DNA of 12,025 nt from Selenomonadaceae bacterium (GCA_016280345.1 JAEEGN010000001.1:1-12025), one strand, 5' to 3'; counted from the first letter of the stretch, positions 1 through 7,133 are shown. Program-made: numbers and translations. Notes: generated from the sequence alone by a model not told the origin.

Positions 1-512
1 GTCCAGCGGGCCAGCGCGGCGGCGGCTTCGCGGGCGTCCTCGACGCGGTCGGTGGCATCGACGCCGCGCACGCCGGCCGCCTGCGCCTCCTCCAGGAGTT
101 CCCAGAGATTGGCCAGAGCGATGATTTCCGAGGCGTTGCCGCGGATGATGGCGGGCTTGCGGTCCCGGAAGTATGTCAGGAGTTTCGTCCGCAGCGATCC
201 CAGACCGATGCCCACGGGGTCGAGGACCCAGGGCTTTCCGGCGTCATGGAGGGCATCGGCCGTCCGGGGCAGCGTTTCCTCGTAGATGGGCAGCAGCGTC
301 CCCATGTTGATATACATGGCGTCGCCCGCCGCCGCCATGCCCTCTCCCTCGTCCGGCAGGTACACCATCGCCGCCGAGCCGCCAACGGCGAGCTGCACGT
401 TCGCCACCAGCTCGATGGTGACGGTGTTGGTAATGGACGCGGCCATCGGGTTCTTCGCTTTCACGGCGGCCACGGTCTCCCGCACCGCTGTCTGGATTTC
501 CGCCTTCGTCAT
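1..512 (-). CDS. thiM: Hydroxyethylthiazole kinase ThiM, 5' part (cut by window edge)
   Basis: Salvage enzyme that phosphorylates 4-methyl-5-(2-hydroxyethyl)thiazole for thiamine synthesis; cytoplasmic. About 170 N-terminal codons are visible and the 3' end lies outside the window (family proteins are about 260-280 residues). The reverse-strand translation begins MTKAEIQTAVRETVAAVKAK and contains NPMAASITNTVTIELVAN, then DPVGIGLGSLR near residue 95 and KPAIIRGNASEIIALA near residue 118. These are the substrate and phosphate-binding signatures of the ThiM ribokinase-like fold. The ATG at 512-510 is chosen because GGAGG stands 7 nt upstream. The gene follows a TPP riboswitch and a terminator-like hairpin, which agrees with the thiamine assignment. 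The usual 'NAMTAN' segment reads 'ITNTVT', a tolerable variation. I am confident of the family. Confidence 0.93.
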   Translation of the reverse strand, partial: MTKAEIQTAVRETVAAVKAKNPMAASITNTVTIELVANVQLAVGGSAAMVYLPDEGEGMAAAGDAMYINMGTLLPIYEETLPRTADALHDAGKPWVLDPVGIGLGSLRTKLLTYFRDRKPAIIRGNASEIIALANLWELLEEAQAAGVRGVDATDRVEDAREAAAALARW

Positions 513-540
513 GGTAAAGCCTCCTCGCTCACGAACTAAC

Positions 541-578
541 GGAAAAGGCCATGCTCCCGGGAGAGCATGGCCTTTTCC
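541..578 (-). terminator. Attenuator-like terminator between TPP riboswitch and thiM
   Basis: A perfect 16-bp inverted repeat: left arm 541-556, right arm 563-578, 6-nt loop. On the minus strand it reads GGCCATGCTC, loop, GAGCATGGCC, then TTTTCC, with a matching A-tract on the 5' side. It lies directly after the TPP aptamer and about 30 nt before the thiM start. The natural inference is that it is the expression platform: TPP binding favours this hairpin and stops transcription before thiM. It could also act as a simple terminator for cca. The T-tract is only four long and lies inside the stem. Confidence 0.75.
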
Positions 579-582
579 GCGT

Positions 583-670
583 ATTGCTCCCTCCGGCAGT
601 ATGAGCTGCATCAGGTTCAAAGGGTCAGGCGCCCGCCTTCTCAACTCCGTCGTTGGAGTACCCCTGCAAT
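583..670 (-). promoter_or_regulatory. TPP (THI-box) riboswitch upstream of thiM
   Basis: The reverse strand shows the THI-box order: GGGGTACTCC, then TTGAGA (usual CUGAGA), then ACCCTTTGAACCTGAT, then a GCAG...CTGC arm and GGAGGGA. The ends ATTGC (583-587) and GCAAT (666-670) can pair as part of helix P1 and set the borders. The CCCTTTGAACCTGAT segment is the most conserved signature of the TPP aptamer. It sits between cca and thiM on the thiM strand, so it should reduce thiM expression when thiamine pyrophosphate is abundant. The one deviation seen is U for C at the start of CUGAGA. Confidence 0.95.
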
Positions 671-703
671 CCGCTATCAACATATCATGACGCCGGCCGT
701 TTG

Positions 704-1939
704 TCAAGGGGCAAGGAGCCGGCGCAGGACCCGGGCGCGCTCGCCCGCGATCCAGGCGCCGAGGGAGGCACCGGTGAGCCCGGGGGGCGCGTCCTTGGCC
801 CGTACCGCCAGCATCGCGGCAATGAGTTCCTCGCCGCGTTCCAGAAACGGCGGCAGGCCACCGCGGTCTCCCCGGTCCGCCCGGATCACGTCCCGGAAAT
901 CACCGATGGATAGCGGCGATTTGTGGATGGCCAGCAGGAGATCGACGATTTTTTTCTCTTTCTTCAGATTCGCTTGCCGCATGTGCTGGGTGATGACGAG
1001 CCGGGCCGCCTGTCGCCATTTCACCGGCAGCGGGCGCGTCGCGTTCCACCGCTCCAGGATTGCGGCGCCGCGCTTGTCGTGGCCGTAGTGATGGGGGAGG
1101 TCAGAGAGCGGCGTATCGCCCTTGCCGACGTCGTGGACGAGGGCGCAGAAGCGGACCAGACGGTTGTCGTTCAGCGAGGCGGCGAGGTCCAGGGCGGCCA
1201 GGGTGTGTTCGAAGGCATCCCCCTCCGGGTGGTACCGGGGCGGCTGCGTTTTCCCGATCAGCCGGTGGATTTCCGGGAAGGTGACGTCGAGGAGACCGGC
1301 CCGTTCCAGCCAGCGGAAGAAGAGGCCGGGCCGCCGGGCTCCCAGGGCCTTTTCCAGCTCGCCGAAGACGCGCTCCCAGGGCTCCTCCGCCAGTTCGTCC
1401 CGCGCCTTTGCCATCATGGCCACGGTGTCCGGGGCGATTTCATATTCCAGCTGGGCCGCCTGCCGGGCCGCCCGCAGGGCCCGCACCGGGTCGTCAAGAA
1501 AATGGGGCGAGACGGCCCGGATGACGCGGTCACGGATGCCCCCTTGCCCGTCGTAGGGATCGATGAGGGTTTCCCCGGGCAGTTCCAGGGCCATGGCGTT
1601 GATGGTGGTGTCCCGTCGCCAGAGATCCTCCTCGATGGTGATGTCCGGCGCCGTCGAAAACGCGAAGCCGTGGTAGCCGCGCCCCTGTTTCCGTTCCGTC
1701 CGGGCCAGTGCGACCTCCGAAGAGACGCCGTCGATGGCGAGCAGATACACCGGAAAACTGCGGCCAACGCGCCGGGCCTCGGGAAAGAGCGCCGCGAAAG
1801 ATTCGGCGGTGAGGCCCGTGACGACGTAGTCCTTGTCATGGGCCGGCTGCCCCCGGAGCCGGTCCCGCACGAAGCCGCCGACGATGAATCCGCGCCCGCC
1901 GGCACTTTGTATCCGGCTGATGAATTCTATTTCCGTCAT
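704..1939 (-). CDS. cca: CCA-adding tRNA nucleotidyltransferase with HD domain
   Basis: Adds or repairs the 3' CCA of tRNAs in the cytoplasm; 411 residues, close to E. coli Cca (412). The nucleotidyltransferase head shows GGFVRD (21-26) and the metal-binding DKD (35-37), followed by LARTERKQGRGYHGF (78-92), EDLWRRDTTINAMA (104-117) and DDPVRALRAARQAA (149-162). A C-terminal HD phosphohydrolase-like domain shows H245, CALVHDVGKGDTP (H269/D270) and HHYGHDKRGA. The order and spacing match the E. coli-type HD-containing enzyme rather than the short Gram-positive form. The ATG at 1939 is preferred to a TTG 21 nt upstream because GGGAGG lies 7 nt before the ATG. It is followed 34 nt later by the thiM riboswitch on the same strand, so read-through into that leader is possible. 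Whether the HD domain is an active phosphatase cannot be read from sequence. Confidence 0.95.
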   Translation of the reverse strand: MTEIEFISRIQSAGGRGFIVGGFVRDRLRGQPAHDKDYVVTGLTAESFAALFPEARRVGRSFPVYLLAIDGVSSEVALARTERKQGRGYHGFAFSTAPDITIEEDLWRRDTTINAMALELPGETLIDPYDGQGGIRDRVIRAVSPHFLDDPVRALRAARQAAQLEYEIAPDTVAMMAKARDELAEEPWERVFGELEKALGARRPGLFFRWLERAGLLDVTFPEIHRLIGKTQPPRYHPEGDAFEHTLAALDLAASLNDNRLVRFCALVHDVGKGDTPLSDLPHHYGHDKRGAAILERWNATRPLPVKWRQAARLVITQHMRQANLKKEKKIVDLLLAIHKSPLSIGDFRDVIRADRGDRGGLPPFLERGEELIAAMLAVRAKDAPPGLTGASLGAWIAGERARVLRRLLAP

Positions 1940-1959
1940 GCTCCGGCCTCCCTCAAACA

Positions 1960-1965
1960 ATTCTA
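1960..1965 (-). promoter_or_regulatory. Possible -10 box for cca
   Basis: On the minus strand TAGAAT lies about 20 nt upstream of the cca ATG and matches TATAAT at 5 of 6 positions. No good -35 hexamer is visible at 16-18 nt spacing, so this is a weak call. It would give a leader of about a dozen nucleotides ending at the GGGAGG ribosome site. Confidence 0.25.
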
Positions 1966-2000
1966 CTTTGAATCGACAGATAACGTGCCTAATTGGAATT

Positions 2001-2729
2001 TCATTGATGATTACTCCTTCCAGTAAGAGATTCCCATTGTTTCAGCCGTTCTTTGGCTTTTTTTTCTATATTCCATAGATGGAATGAGAGAACAAGAATT
2101 GCAATTACAAAATATATCCATGTTCTGCCCAAAATGTTATGCCATATTATCCCTTGGTTTGCTATTGCTATATCAAATATTATCTCATCTTTAATAGCAA
2201 ATTGATACACATAATTCTTTGAGTGCCATATTTTAACTGGTTGGTTTACCCATTGTGAATCGTTCACTTTGTTTAGAAGAAGGCAGAAATAATAATTCCT
2301 CCAATCGCGTTCTCCACACGTGGATTCAATATAATAGTCAGTTCCTGTCCCTCTTCCTCCGTGTAGCACAAAGCCTCTCCCTTCCACTATTTGTAAATCA
2401 TTAATCTCTTCGCAGTGTAGTTCGGGCGGGGTTAACCCTAAGTAAAAAGCGACAACAGATATAATTGCTGTCCAGCAGCATACTCTTTTCCAACGCCGAT
2501 GCCTAAGGTAACGAAGTTCGCGTAAATTGGAGGCTAATTGCATACCTAAAATAAAAAGGATAAAACCTCCAGCTTGGCTTGTCTCGGAAATAATCCGATT
2601 TACGGGGAAAAAGACTAATCCTGGAAGTTCACGATAAAACACAAAGATTACAGCGCCAAGCAACATAAGACAAACTCCAAAAACCTTAATGACTATTTCA
2701 TGTATTCTTTTCCGCATCATTATCGCCAC
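2001..2729 (-). CDS. Unrecognised membrane protein with four predicted helices (AT-rich)
   Basis: I do not recognise the family. The 242-residue product shows hydrophobic segments near residues 12-32, 52-68, 84-100 and 202-220. A soluble stretch of about 100 residues (101-200) lies between helices 3 and 4, with three Cys (106, 138, 149) and many aromatic residues. The C-terminus is charged (EKKAKERLKQW). With an even helix number and basic residues at both ends (MRKR, EKKAKERLK), the termini are probably cytoplasmic and the soluble domain outside; this is inference. The open frame starts with GTG at 2729, but ATGs at 2720 and 2717 are equally plausible and none has a clear ribosome site. Base composition is visibly AT-rich with unusual codons (ATA, TTA, AGA), unlike cca and the cda operon, suggesting recent acquisition. 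It lies 62 nt upstream of cca and downstream of the YolD-like gene, on the same strand. Confidence 0.7.
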   Translation of the reverse strand: MAIMMRKRIHEIVIKVFGVCLMLLGAVIFVFYRELPGLVFFPVNRIISETSQAGGFILFILGMQLASNLRELRYLRHRRWKRVCCWTAIISVVAFYLGLTPPELHCEEINDLQIVEGRGFVLHGGRGTGTDYYIESTCGERDWRNYYFCLLLNKVNDSQWVNQPVKIWHSKNYVYQFAIKDEIIFDIAIANQGIIWHNILGRTWIYFVIAILVLSFHLWNIEKKAKERLKQWESLTGRSNHQ

Positions 2730-2738
2730 ATTTCATAA

Positions 2739-2792
2739 TCATAGCAAAATTAGTCCATTTAATAATATATTCTCAATTTCGTCACAATTCAT
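2739..2792 (-). CDS. Possible 17-codon ORF or eroded gene start
   Basis: After the YolD-like stop, the minus strand carries AAGAAGGAG, four bases, then an ATG: the best ribosome site in this AT-rich stretch. The peptide is MNCDEIENILLNGLILL and ends at TGA (2741-2739). The frame is the same as that of the 242-residue membrane protein but is separated from its GTG by two in-frame TGA codons. It could be a leader peptide that couples translation to the next gene, or the remains of a longer N-terminus. There is no homology evidence. Confidence 0.25.
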   Translation of the reverse strand: MNCDEIENILLNGLILL

Positions 2793-2814
2793 AAATCTCC
2801 TTCTTTTTGTTCCA

Positions 2815-3354
2815 CTATAGTACTCGCCCCCGGAACACCTCTCCCTCAATCATCCTCACGTCCCCGATGGGAATCCTCGTCCCGTCTGTCAGCACCATCA
2901 CCCGCTTCACCCCGTCCAGCACCTTCACTTTACCGGAGACTGTCACGTAGCGTCCCCCGGCTTTCCTCTCATCCGGGAGGAAGTAGGTCACCACTACCCT
3001 CGGCTGCTCCTTGATATGGCTCCCAATCACAGCCAGCCTGGCGTCAAGCATCTCACCCATGTCCTCACTGAGTTCGACCTTCTCCTCTGTCTCCCGCCCC
3101 GCTTCGCGTATCGCCTCCCCATACCCCGCCAGGGCGTCGAAGGCGGCGAACTGCGCGGCCCGTTTCCCTCTCGCCATCGGCGGGTGGAACTTCAAACCGG
3201 GGCGCGGGAGGCCGATAATTTCATCATAAGTAGTTCCATCTGCATTTGTATAACCATCTTTAACAAAGAGTTTTTTTCTGAAGAACCGGCATTGTTCATC
3301 CGACCCCCGACGGTGACAGGCTCGCCGATACCTCATTTTTCCCGCCGCTTTCAT
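2815..3354 (-). CDS. YolD-like family protein, orphan copy with uncertain 5' end
   Basis: From about residue 43 the product matches the YolD-like family of Firmicutes: TTYDEIIGLP, HPPMARGKRAAQFAAFDAL (57-75), GYGEAIREAGRETEEKVEL, then VVTYFLPDERKAGGRYVTVS (121-140) and TDGTRIPIGDVRMIEGE (156-172). Such proteins are usually encoded beside a Y-family (UmuC/DinB-type) DNA polymerase and are thought to help translesion synthesis. No polymerase is present here: the next gene upstream is divergent cdaA. The first 28 residues from the ATG at 3354 (Arg/Cys-rich, no good ribosome site) look unlike the family. A better N-terminus, MNNAGSSEK..., starts at an ATG at 3299-3297 in another frame and would join this frame at the A7 tract (minus strand, 3271-3277) if one A were added. 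Codons 29-45 are AT-rich and the rest GC-rich, so the gene looks chimeric. Family assignment is firm; the start and intactness are not. Confidence 0.75.
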   Translation of the reverse strand: MKAAGKMRYRRACHRRGSDEQCRFFRKKLFVKDGYTNADGTTYDEIIGLPRPGLKFHPPMARGKRAAQFAAFDALAGYGEAIREAGRETEEKVELSEDMGEMLDARLAVIGSHIKEQPRVVVTYFLPDERKAGGRYVTVSGKVKVLDGVKRVMVLTDGTRIPIGDVRMIEGEVFRGRVL

Positions 3355-3429
3355 TTATTTCTCATGCGCGTTTACGATAATAAAATCAGGAGATTTGTAT
3401 TTTTCGCGGGAGACGGGTCGCGGGAAGGT

Positions 3430-3446
3430 TATTCCGTTTCGGAATA
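3430..3446. repeat. 7-bp inverted repeat upstream of cdaA
   Basis: TATTCCG, three T, CGGAATA: a perfect 7-bp dyad with a 3-nt spacer, 114 nt before the cdaA start and within the divergent spacer to the YolD-like gene. The compact symmetry fits a protein-binding operator or a small RNA hairpin. No regulator can be named. Confidence 0.4.
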
Positions 3447-3474
3447 TGCCGGGCCGGAGACAGGATTTTCCCGA

Positions 3475-3501
3475 TTGGCAAAGAAATCTAATCTATATAG
3501 G
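3475..3501 (+). promoter_or_regulatory. Candidate promoter of the cdaA operon
   Basis: TTGGCA at 3475-3480 (4 of 6 to TTGACA) is followed by an AT-rich stretch with TATATAGG at 3494-3501. The spacing is 13-15 nt, shorter than ideal, so the exact -10 is uncertain. It is the only promoter-like sequence close to cdaA (ATG at 3560). Confidence 0.3.
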
Positions 3502-3559
3502 AAATTGCCGTCTGTCCCGCGGGATGGCGCGGCGTTGCGTCCGTCAAGGGGTTTTGCTT

Positions 3560-4411
3560 ATGAACGGAGTCGAATACGATATCGCGTCGCTGGAGCTTCC
3601 CAGTCATATCCGGGGGTTCCTTTCGACACTGGCGCCGCTGGATGTGCTGGACATCCTGCTGGTCGCCACCATCATCTACAAGACGTATGAGATGCTGGAG
3701 GATACCAGGGCCATCACGCTGGTGAGGGGCCTCATCGTCCTCCTGGTGACGACGCTGATCTGCAATCTGTTGGAACTGCATGTCATTTACTGGCTTCTGC
3801 AGAAGGCGATGACTGTCCTGCTGGTGGCGCTGCCCATCGTCTTTCAGCCGGAACTGCGACGGACGCTGGAGCATCTGGGACAGGGAAAGTTTTTTGGCCG
3901 GTCGGCCTTCCTGAATGAGGAGGAGACCCGCCCCATCATCAACGGAGTGATTGATGCAGTTTTCAAGATGGCCCAGAATCATACCGGCGCTCTGATTGTG
4001 ATGGAACGTGATATGGGCCTCAACGATATCTGCGCTACTGGTGTTCCCGTCGACGGACTGGTGACGGCGGCTTTTCTGGAAAATATTTTTGTTGTGAAAA
4101 CACCGCTTCACGACGGAGCTGTCGTGATCCGGGGCAAGCGGATTATTGCCGCCGGCTGCATCCTGCCGCTGACGAATCGGGAGCTGCCTACGGAATTTGG
4201 TACCCGTCATCGGGCGGCCATCGGTCTTTCCGAGCAGTGCGACGCCCTGATCATTGTCGTCAGCGAGGAGACGGGTATCGTTTCCATCGTTGAGGATGGG
4301 CATATCCGTCGTCGCCAGACGCCGGAAATGATCAGGGAGTACCTGAAGCCGATCTTCGCGCCGGAGTCCGCCAGCGTCCGGGATGTGATCGCGAACTGGA
4401 GGAAGAAGTAA
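3560..4411 (+). CDS. cdaA: Membrane-bound diadenylate cyclase CdaA (DacA)
   Basis: Condenses two ATP into c-di-AMP, an essential signal for potassium, turgor and wall homeostasis in Firmicutes. The 283-residue product has three N-terminal hydrophobic helices (about 25-42, 51-72, 75-93) followed by a DisA_N cyclase domain (about 95-260). This domain contains the catalytic motif LHDGAVVI (D185-G186-A187) and the ATP-binding GTRHRAAIG (214-222). Length is near that of B. subtilis CdaA (273). The ATG at 3560 is chosen because AAGGGG lies 8 nt upstream and the family N-terminus begins just before helix 1; the open frame runs further upstream but reads as non-family sequence. It is first in a four-gene operon; its stop TAA (4409-4411) abuts the cdaR ATG. 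Confidence 0.97.
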   Translation: MNGVEYDIASLELPSHIRGFLSTLAPLDVLDILLVATIIYKTYEMLEDTRAITLVRGLIVLLVTTLICNLLELHVIYWLLQKAMTVLLVALPIVFQPELRRTLEHLGQGKFFGRSAFLNEEETRPIINGVIDAVFKMAQNHTGALIVMERDMGLNDICATGVPVDGLVTAAFLENIFVVKTPLHDGAVVIRGKRIIAAGCILPLTNRELPTEFGTRHRAAIGLSEQCDALIIVVSEETGIVSIVEDGHIRRRQTPEMIREYLKPIFAPESASVRDVIANWRKK

Positions 4412-5344
4412 ATGGGAGAGTGGCTGATAAACCTCGTTCGGCGCAAGCCCATCGTGAAGCTGTTGTCCCTGTTCGCGGCGACGGGACTCTGGTTCTTCGT
4501 GATGAACGAGCAGAACCCCATGATGGATTCTACCTTAAATATTCCGGTGACGATGGTGAACGTGCCGGAAAAAAGCAAGATCACGCCGGAATTTGATACC
4601 GTGCAGGTGAAACTGCGGGGGCCGCGCTCGGTATTCGCTTCCACCGGCCGGGATGAGATCAAGGCGGCGCTGGATCTTGTTTCCCTGGGGGAAGGGCGGC
4701 ACCATTTGCGATTGCAGACGGTGGTGCCGCAAGGGATGGAGGTCATTTCCGTCCTACCGGATTCCATGGAGGTCATGATCGATCCGTATGTGCATAAGAA
4801 ACTGCCCCTCAATCTGATCCGGACCGGGACGCCGGCGCCGGGCATGGCGGTCGCCGGCATGACGCCGGAGTCAGCCACGGTGACGGTCATTGGGCCGCAC
4901 TCGGCGATGGATACTGTGGAGCAGGTGGTGGGCTATGTCAATCTGAATTCGGACCATAACACGGATTTTAACCTCGAGGTGCCGGTCCAGGCAATCAATA
5001 ACCAGGGCAAGATCGTCGAGGAGGTGCGCGTCGTACCCAAATCCGTCGCGGTTCATGTGCAGCTCGCCCGCGGTCTTTCGCGGAAGGTGGTCGCCATCCG
5101 ACCGGTGTTCGAGGGCATCGTGGCGGACGGCTATACGGTCAACGGCGCCAGGACGGATCCGACCCGCATTGAGATTGCCGGCGAGGCCACGGTGATTGAA
5201 CGCATCACATCGCTGAATACCGCGCCGGTGGTCGTGACGAATCTCGGCGCCCCGGTCCGCCGCATTGTCAGCCTGGTACTGCCGGAGGGCGTTACCGTAT
5301 CGAACAAGATGGTCGAAGTGTCGGTGGAGATCGTGAAAAAATGA
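4412..5344 (+). CDS. cdaR: CdaR, YbbR-domain regulator of CdaA
   Basis: Membrane-anchored partner of CdaA; in other Firmicutes it modulates cyclase activity. The 310-residue product has a short cytoplasmic N-terminus, one transmembrane helix (about 15-31, LLSLFAATGLWFFVM) and an extracytoplasmic part with repeated YbbR-like beta domains. Repeating signals are 'VQVKLRGPRSVF' near 65, 'ATVTVIGPHSAMD' near 155 and 'TRIEIAGEATVIERI' near 255, each preceding a beta-rich unit. The ATG follows the cdaA stop with no gap, and GGAGG at 4398-4402, inside the cdaA end, is the ribosome site, so the two genes are translationally linked. The number of domains (about three to four) is estimated by eye. Confidence 0.93.
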   Translation: MGEWLINLVRRKPIVKLLSLFAATGLWFFVMNEQNPMMDSTLNIPVTMVNVPEKSKITPEFDTVQVKLRGPRSVFASTGRDEIKAALDLVSLGEGRHHLRLQTVVPQGMEVISVLPDSMEVMIDPYVHKKLPLNLIRTGTPAPGMAVAGMTPESATVTVIGPHSAMDTVEQVVGYVNLNSDHNTDFNLEVPVQAINNQGKIVEEVRVVPKSVAVHVQLARGLSRKVVAIRPVFEGIVADGYTVNGARTDPTRIEIAGEATVIERITSLNTAPVVVTNLGAPVRRIVSLVLPEGVTVSNKMVEVSVEIVKK

Positions 5345-5481
5345 TGTTTCCCGGCACAATATAAGGGAATCCAACGGGGAGCCGTGACCGGCGGCGTACT
5401 GTCCCATAGCGGGCGGACGCCCCGGCGCGGCTCCTTCCGCTTGGTTCCCGGGACGCGTTGTCGGGAAGGAGGGGACCGCTT

Positions 5482-7098
5482 TTGATTCGATTGAGCAATC
5501 TGTTTGTGCCGCTGGAGGAAGAAACGTCGCTGGAGGAGATGGCGGCCCGCCGGCTCCGGCTGCCGCCTGCCGCGGTGCGGGAGGTCTTTGTCGTGCGGCG
5601 GGCCATCGACGCTCGTCGCTACCGGGGGGCGCCGCTGGGGTTTGTTTATGTGCTCGATATCCGGACGGCCGATGAGAAAGGGACGCTGCTGCGCTGGCGG
5701 CGGGACCGGCATATCGCCGCCGCGCCGCCGCCGGCACCTTCCGTTTGGGAGACGGCGGCCGCTTTCCGGGACGGCGGGCCGCGCCCCGTGGTCGTGGGCT
5801 TCGGCCCGGCGGGGATGTTCGCGGCGCTGCTTCTGGCTCGGGCGGGACTGTCGCCGCTGGTCCTGGAGCGGGGACGGAGTCTGGAGGAACGGCCGGCGGC
5901 GGTCAGCGCTTTCTGGCGCGGCGAAGCGCTGGACGAGCGGGCGAATGTCCAGTTCGGCGAAGGTGGCGCCGGGACTTTTTCCGACGGCAAGCTGACGACG
6001 CGGATCAGCGATCCGCTGATGGCGGATGTTCTGGCGACCTTCATCGCCGCCGGGGCACCGGAGGAGATACGCTGGCTCCATAAGCCCCATATCGGTACCG
6101 ATCTCCTGCGGGACGTCGTCCGTCATATCCGTCAGGAAGTGCTGAAAGCCGGGGGCGAGGTTCGCTTCGCGGCCCAGGTGACCGATATCGTCCGGTCCCC
6201 GGAGGGGGCGCTGACGGAACTCATCGTCAACGGCAGCGAGCGTGTCACGGCGCCGGCCGTGTTCCTCGGCATCGGTCACTCCGCGCGGGATACCTATGAA
6301 ATGCTCGGTCGCCGGGGCGCGGCTATGGAGCCCAAGGCCTTCGCCGCCGGGGTCCGCATCGAGCATCCCCAGGAGATGATCGATCGCGCGCAGTACGGGA
6401 CGGATGCGGGCCATCCACTGTTGCCGCCGGCGGACTACGCCCTGACGTATAAGGACGGGGCGACGGGCCGGGGGGCATACTCCTTCTGCATGTGTCCCGG
6501 CGGGCAGGTGGTGGCGGCGGCTTCGGAACCGGGGCATCTCGTGACCAACGGCATGAGCCGCCAGGCCCGGGACTCGGGCGTAGCCAACGCGGCTCTGCTG
6601 GTGACGGTGACGCCGGCGGATTTCGGCGGCTCGGTGTCAGGTGGCATTGAGTTCCAGCGGCGCTGTGAGGCGTGGGCCTTTGCGGCCGGTGGCGGCGATT
6701 GGCGGGCTCCAGTGGAGACCGTGGGGGATTTCCTCAGGGGCCGGCCGGGCAGCCGGGATTTCCTGGTGCATCCGTCCTATCAGCCGGGGACGCGCCCCGC
6801 GGACCTTTCTGCCGGCCTGCCGGATTTCCTGGCGGCGGTGCTGGCCCGGGCACTGCCGGCCTTTGGGAAGCGGCTCCGGGGATTCGACGATCCGAGCGCG
6901 CCGCTCACTGGCGTGGAGACGCGGTCCTCGGCGCCTTGCCGCATCCTGCGGGACCGCGCACGCTACGAGTCGCTCTCGATTCCGGGGCTCTATCCGATCG
7001 GCGAGGGCGCGGGCTACGCCGGCGGCATCATGAGCGCCGCTGTGGACGGACTCAACGCGGGTCTTGCTTTTTTGCGGAAAATTGGGCATAATACATAA
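5482..7098 (+). CDS. FAD-dependent dehydrogenase of the COG2509 type, function unknown
   Basis: A 538-residue flavoprotein of the uncharacterised NAD(FAD)-utilising dehydrogenase family (COG2509). An N-terminal region of about 90 residues (MIRLSNLFVPLEEE...) precedes the Rossmann FAD motif VVVGFGPAGMFAALLLARAG (from about residue 103), with the ribose-binding acidic residue in LVLERG (about 129). It is followed by the family signature FGEGGAGTFSDGKL (159-171). The C-terminus has GLYPIGEGAGYAGGIMSAA, the second FAD-contact region. The TTG at 5482 is preferred to a TTG at 5458 because AAGGAGGGG (5467-5475) sits 6-8 nt before it. A gap of 137 nt separates it from cdaR, and 35 nt separate its stop from the glmM ATG, so it is within the c-di-AMP operon. 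Substrate and electron acceptor are unknown, and no cyclase-related motif is seen. Confidence 0.9.
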   Translation: MIRLSNLFVPLEEETSLEEMAARRLRLPPAAVREVFVVRRAIDARRYRGAPLGFVYVLDIRTADEKGTLLRWRRDRHIAAAPPPAPSVWETAAAFRDGGPRPVVVGFGPAGMFAALLLARAGLSPLVLERGRSLEERPAAVSAFWRGEALDERANVQFGEGGAGTFSDGKLTTRISDPLMADVLATFIAAGAPEEIRWLHKPHIGTDLLRDVVRHIRQEVLKAGGEVRFAAQVTDIVRSPEGALTELIVNGSERVTAPAVFLGIGHSARDTYEMLGRRGAAMEPKAFAAGVRIEHPQEMIDRAQYGTDAGHPLLPPADYALTYKDGATGRGAYSFCMCPGGQVVAAASEPGHLVTNGMSRQARDSGVANAALLVTVTPADFGGSVSGGIEFQRRCEAWAFAAGGGDWRAPVETVGDFLRGRPGSRDFLVHPSYQPGTRPADLSAGLPDFLAAVLARALPAFGKRLRGFDDPSAPLTGVETRSSAPCRILRDRARYESLSIPGLYPIGEGAGYAGGIMSAAVDGLNAGLAFLRKIGHNT

Positions 7099-7133
7099 TA
7101 CAAAGAGAACGATAAATGCCGGGAGGGTATGAC

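Noticed and set aside
923..2026. Plus-strand open frame opposite cca
   Set aside because: The minus-strand Cca has all its catalytic motifs; the plus frame has low-complexity Gly/Arg/Pro composition.
5131..6537. Minus-strand open frame over cdaR and the flavoprotein
   Set aside because: Pro/Arg-rich composition typical of an antisense shadow of GC-rich genes.
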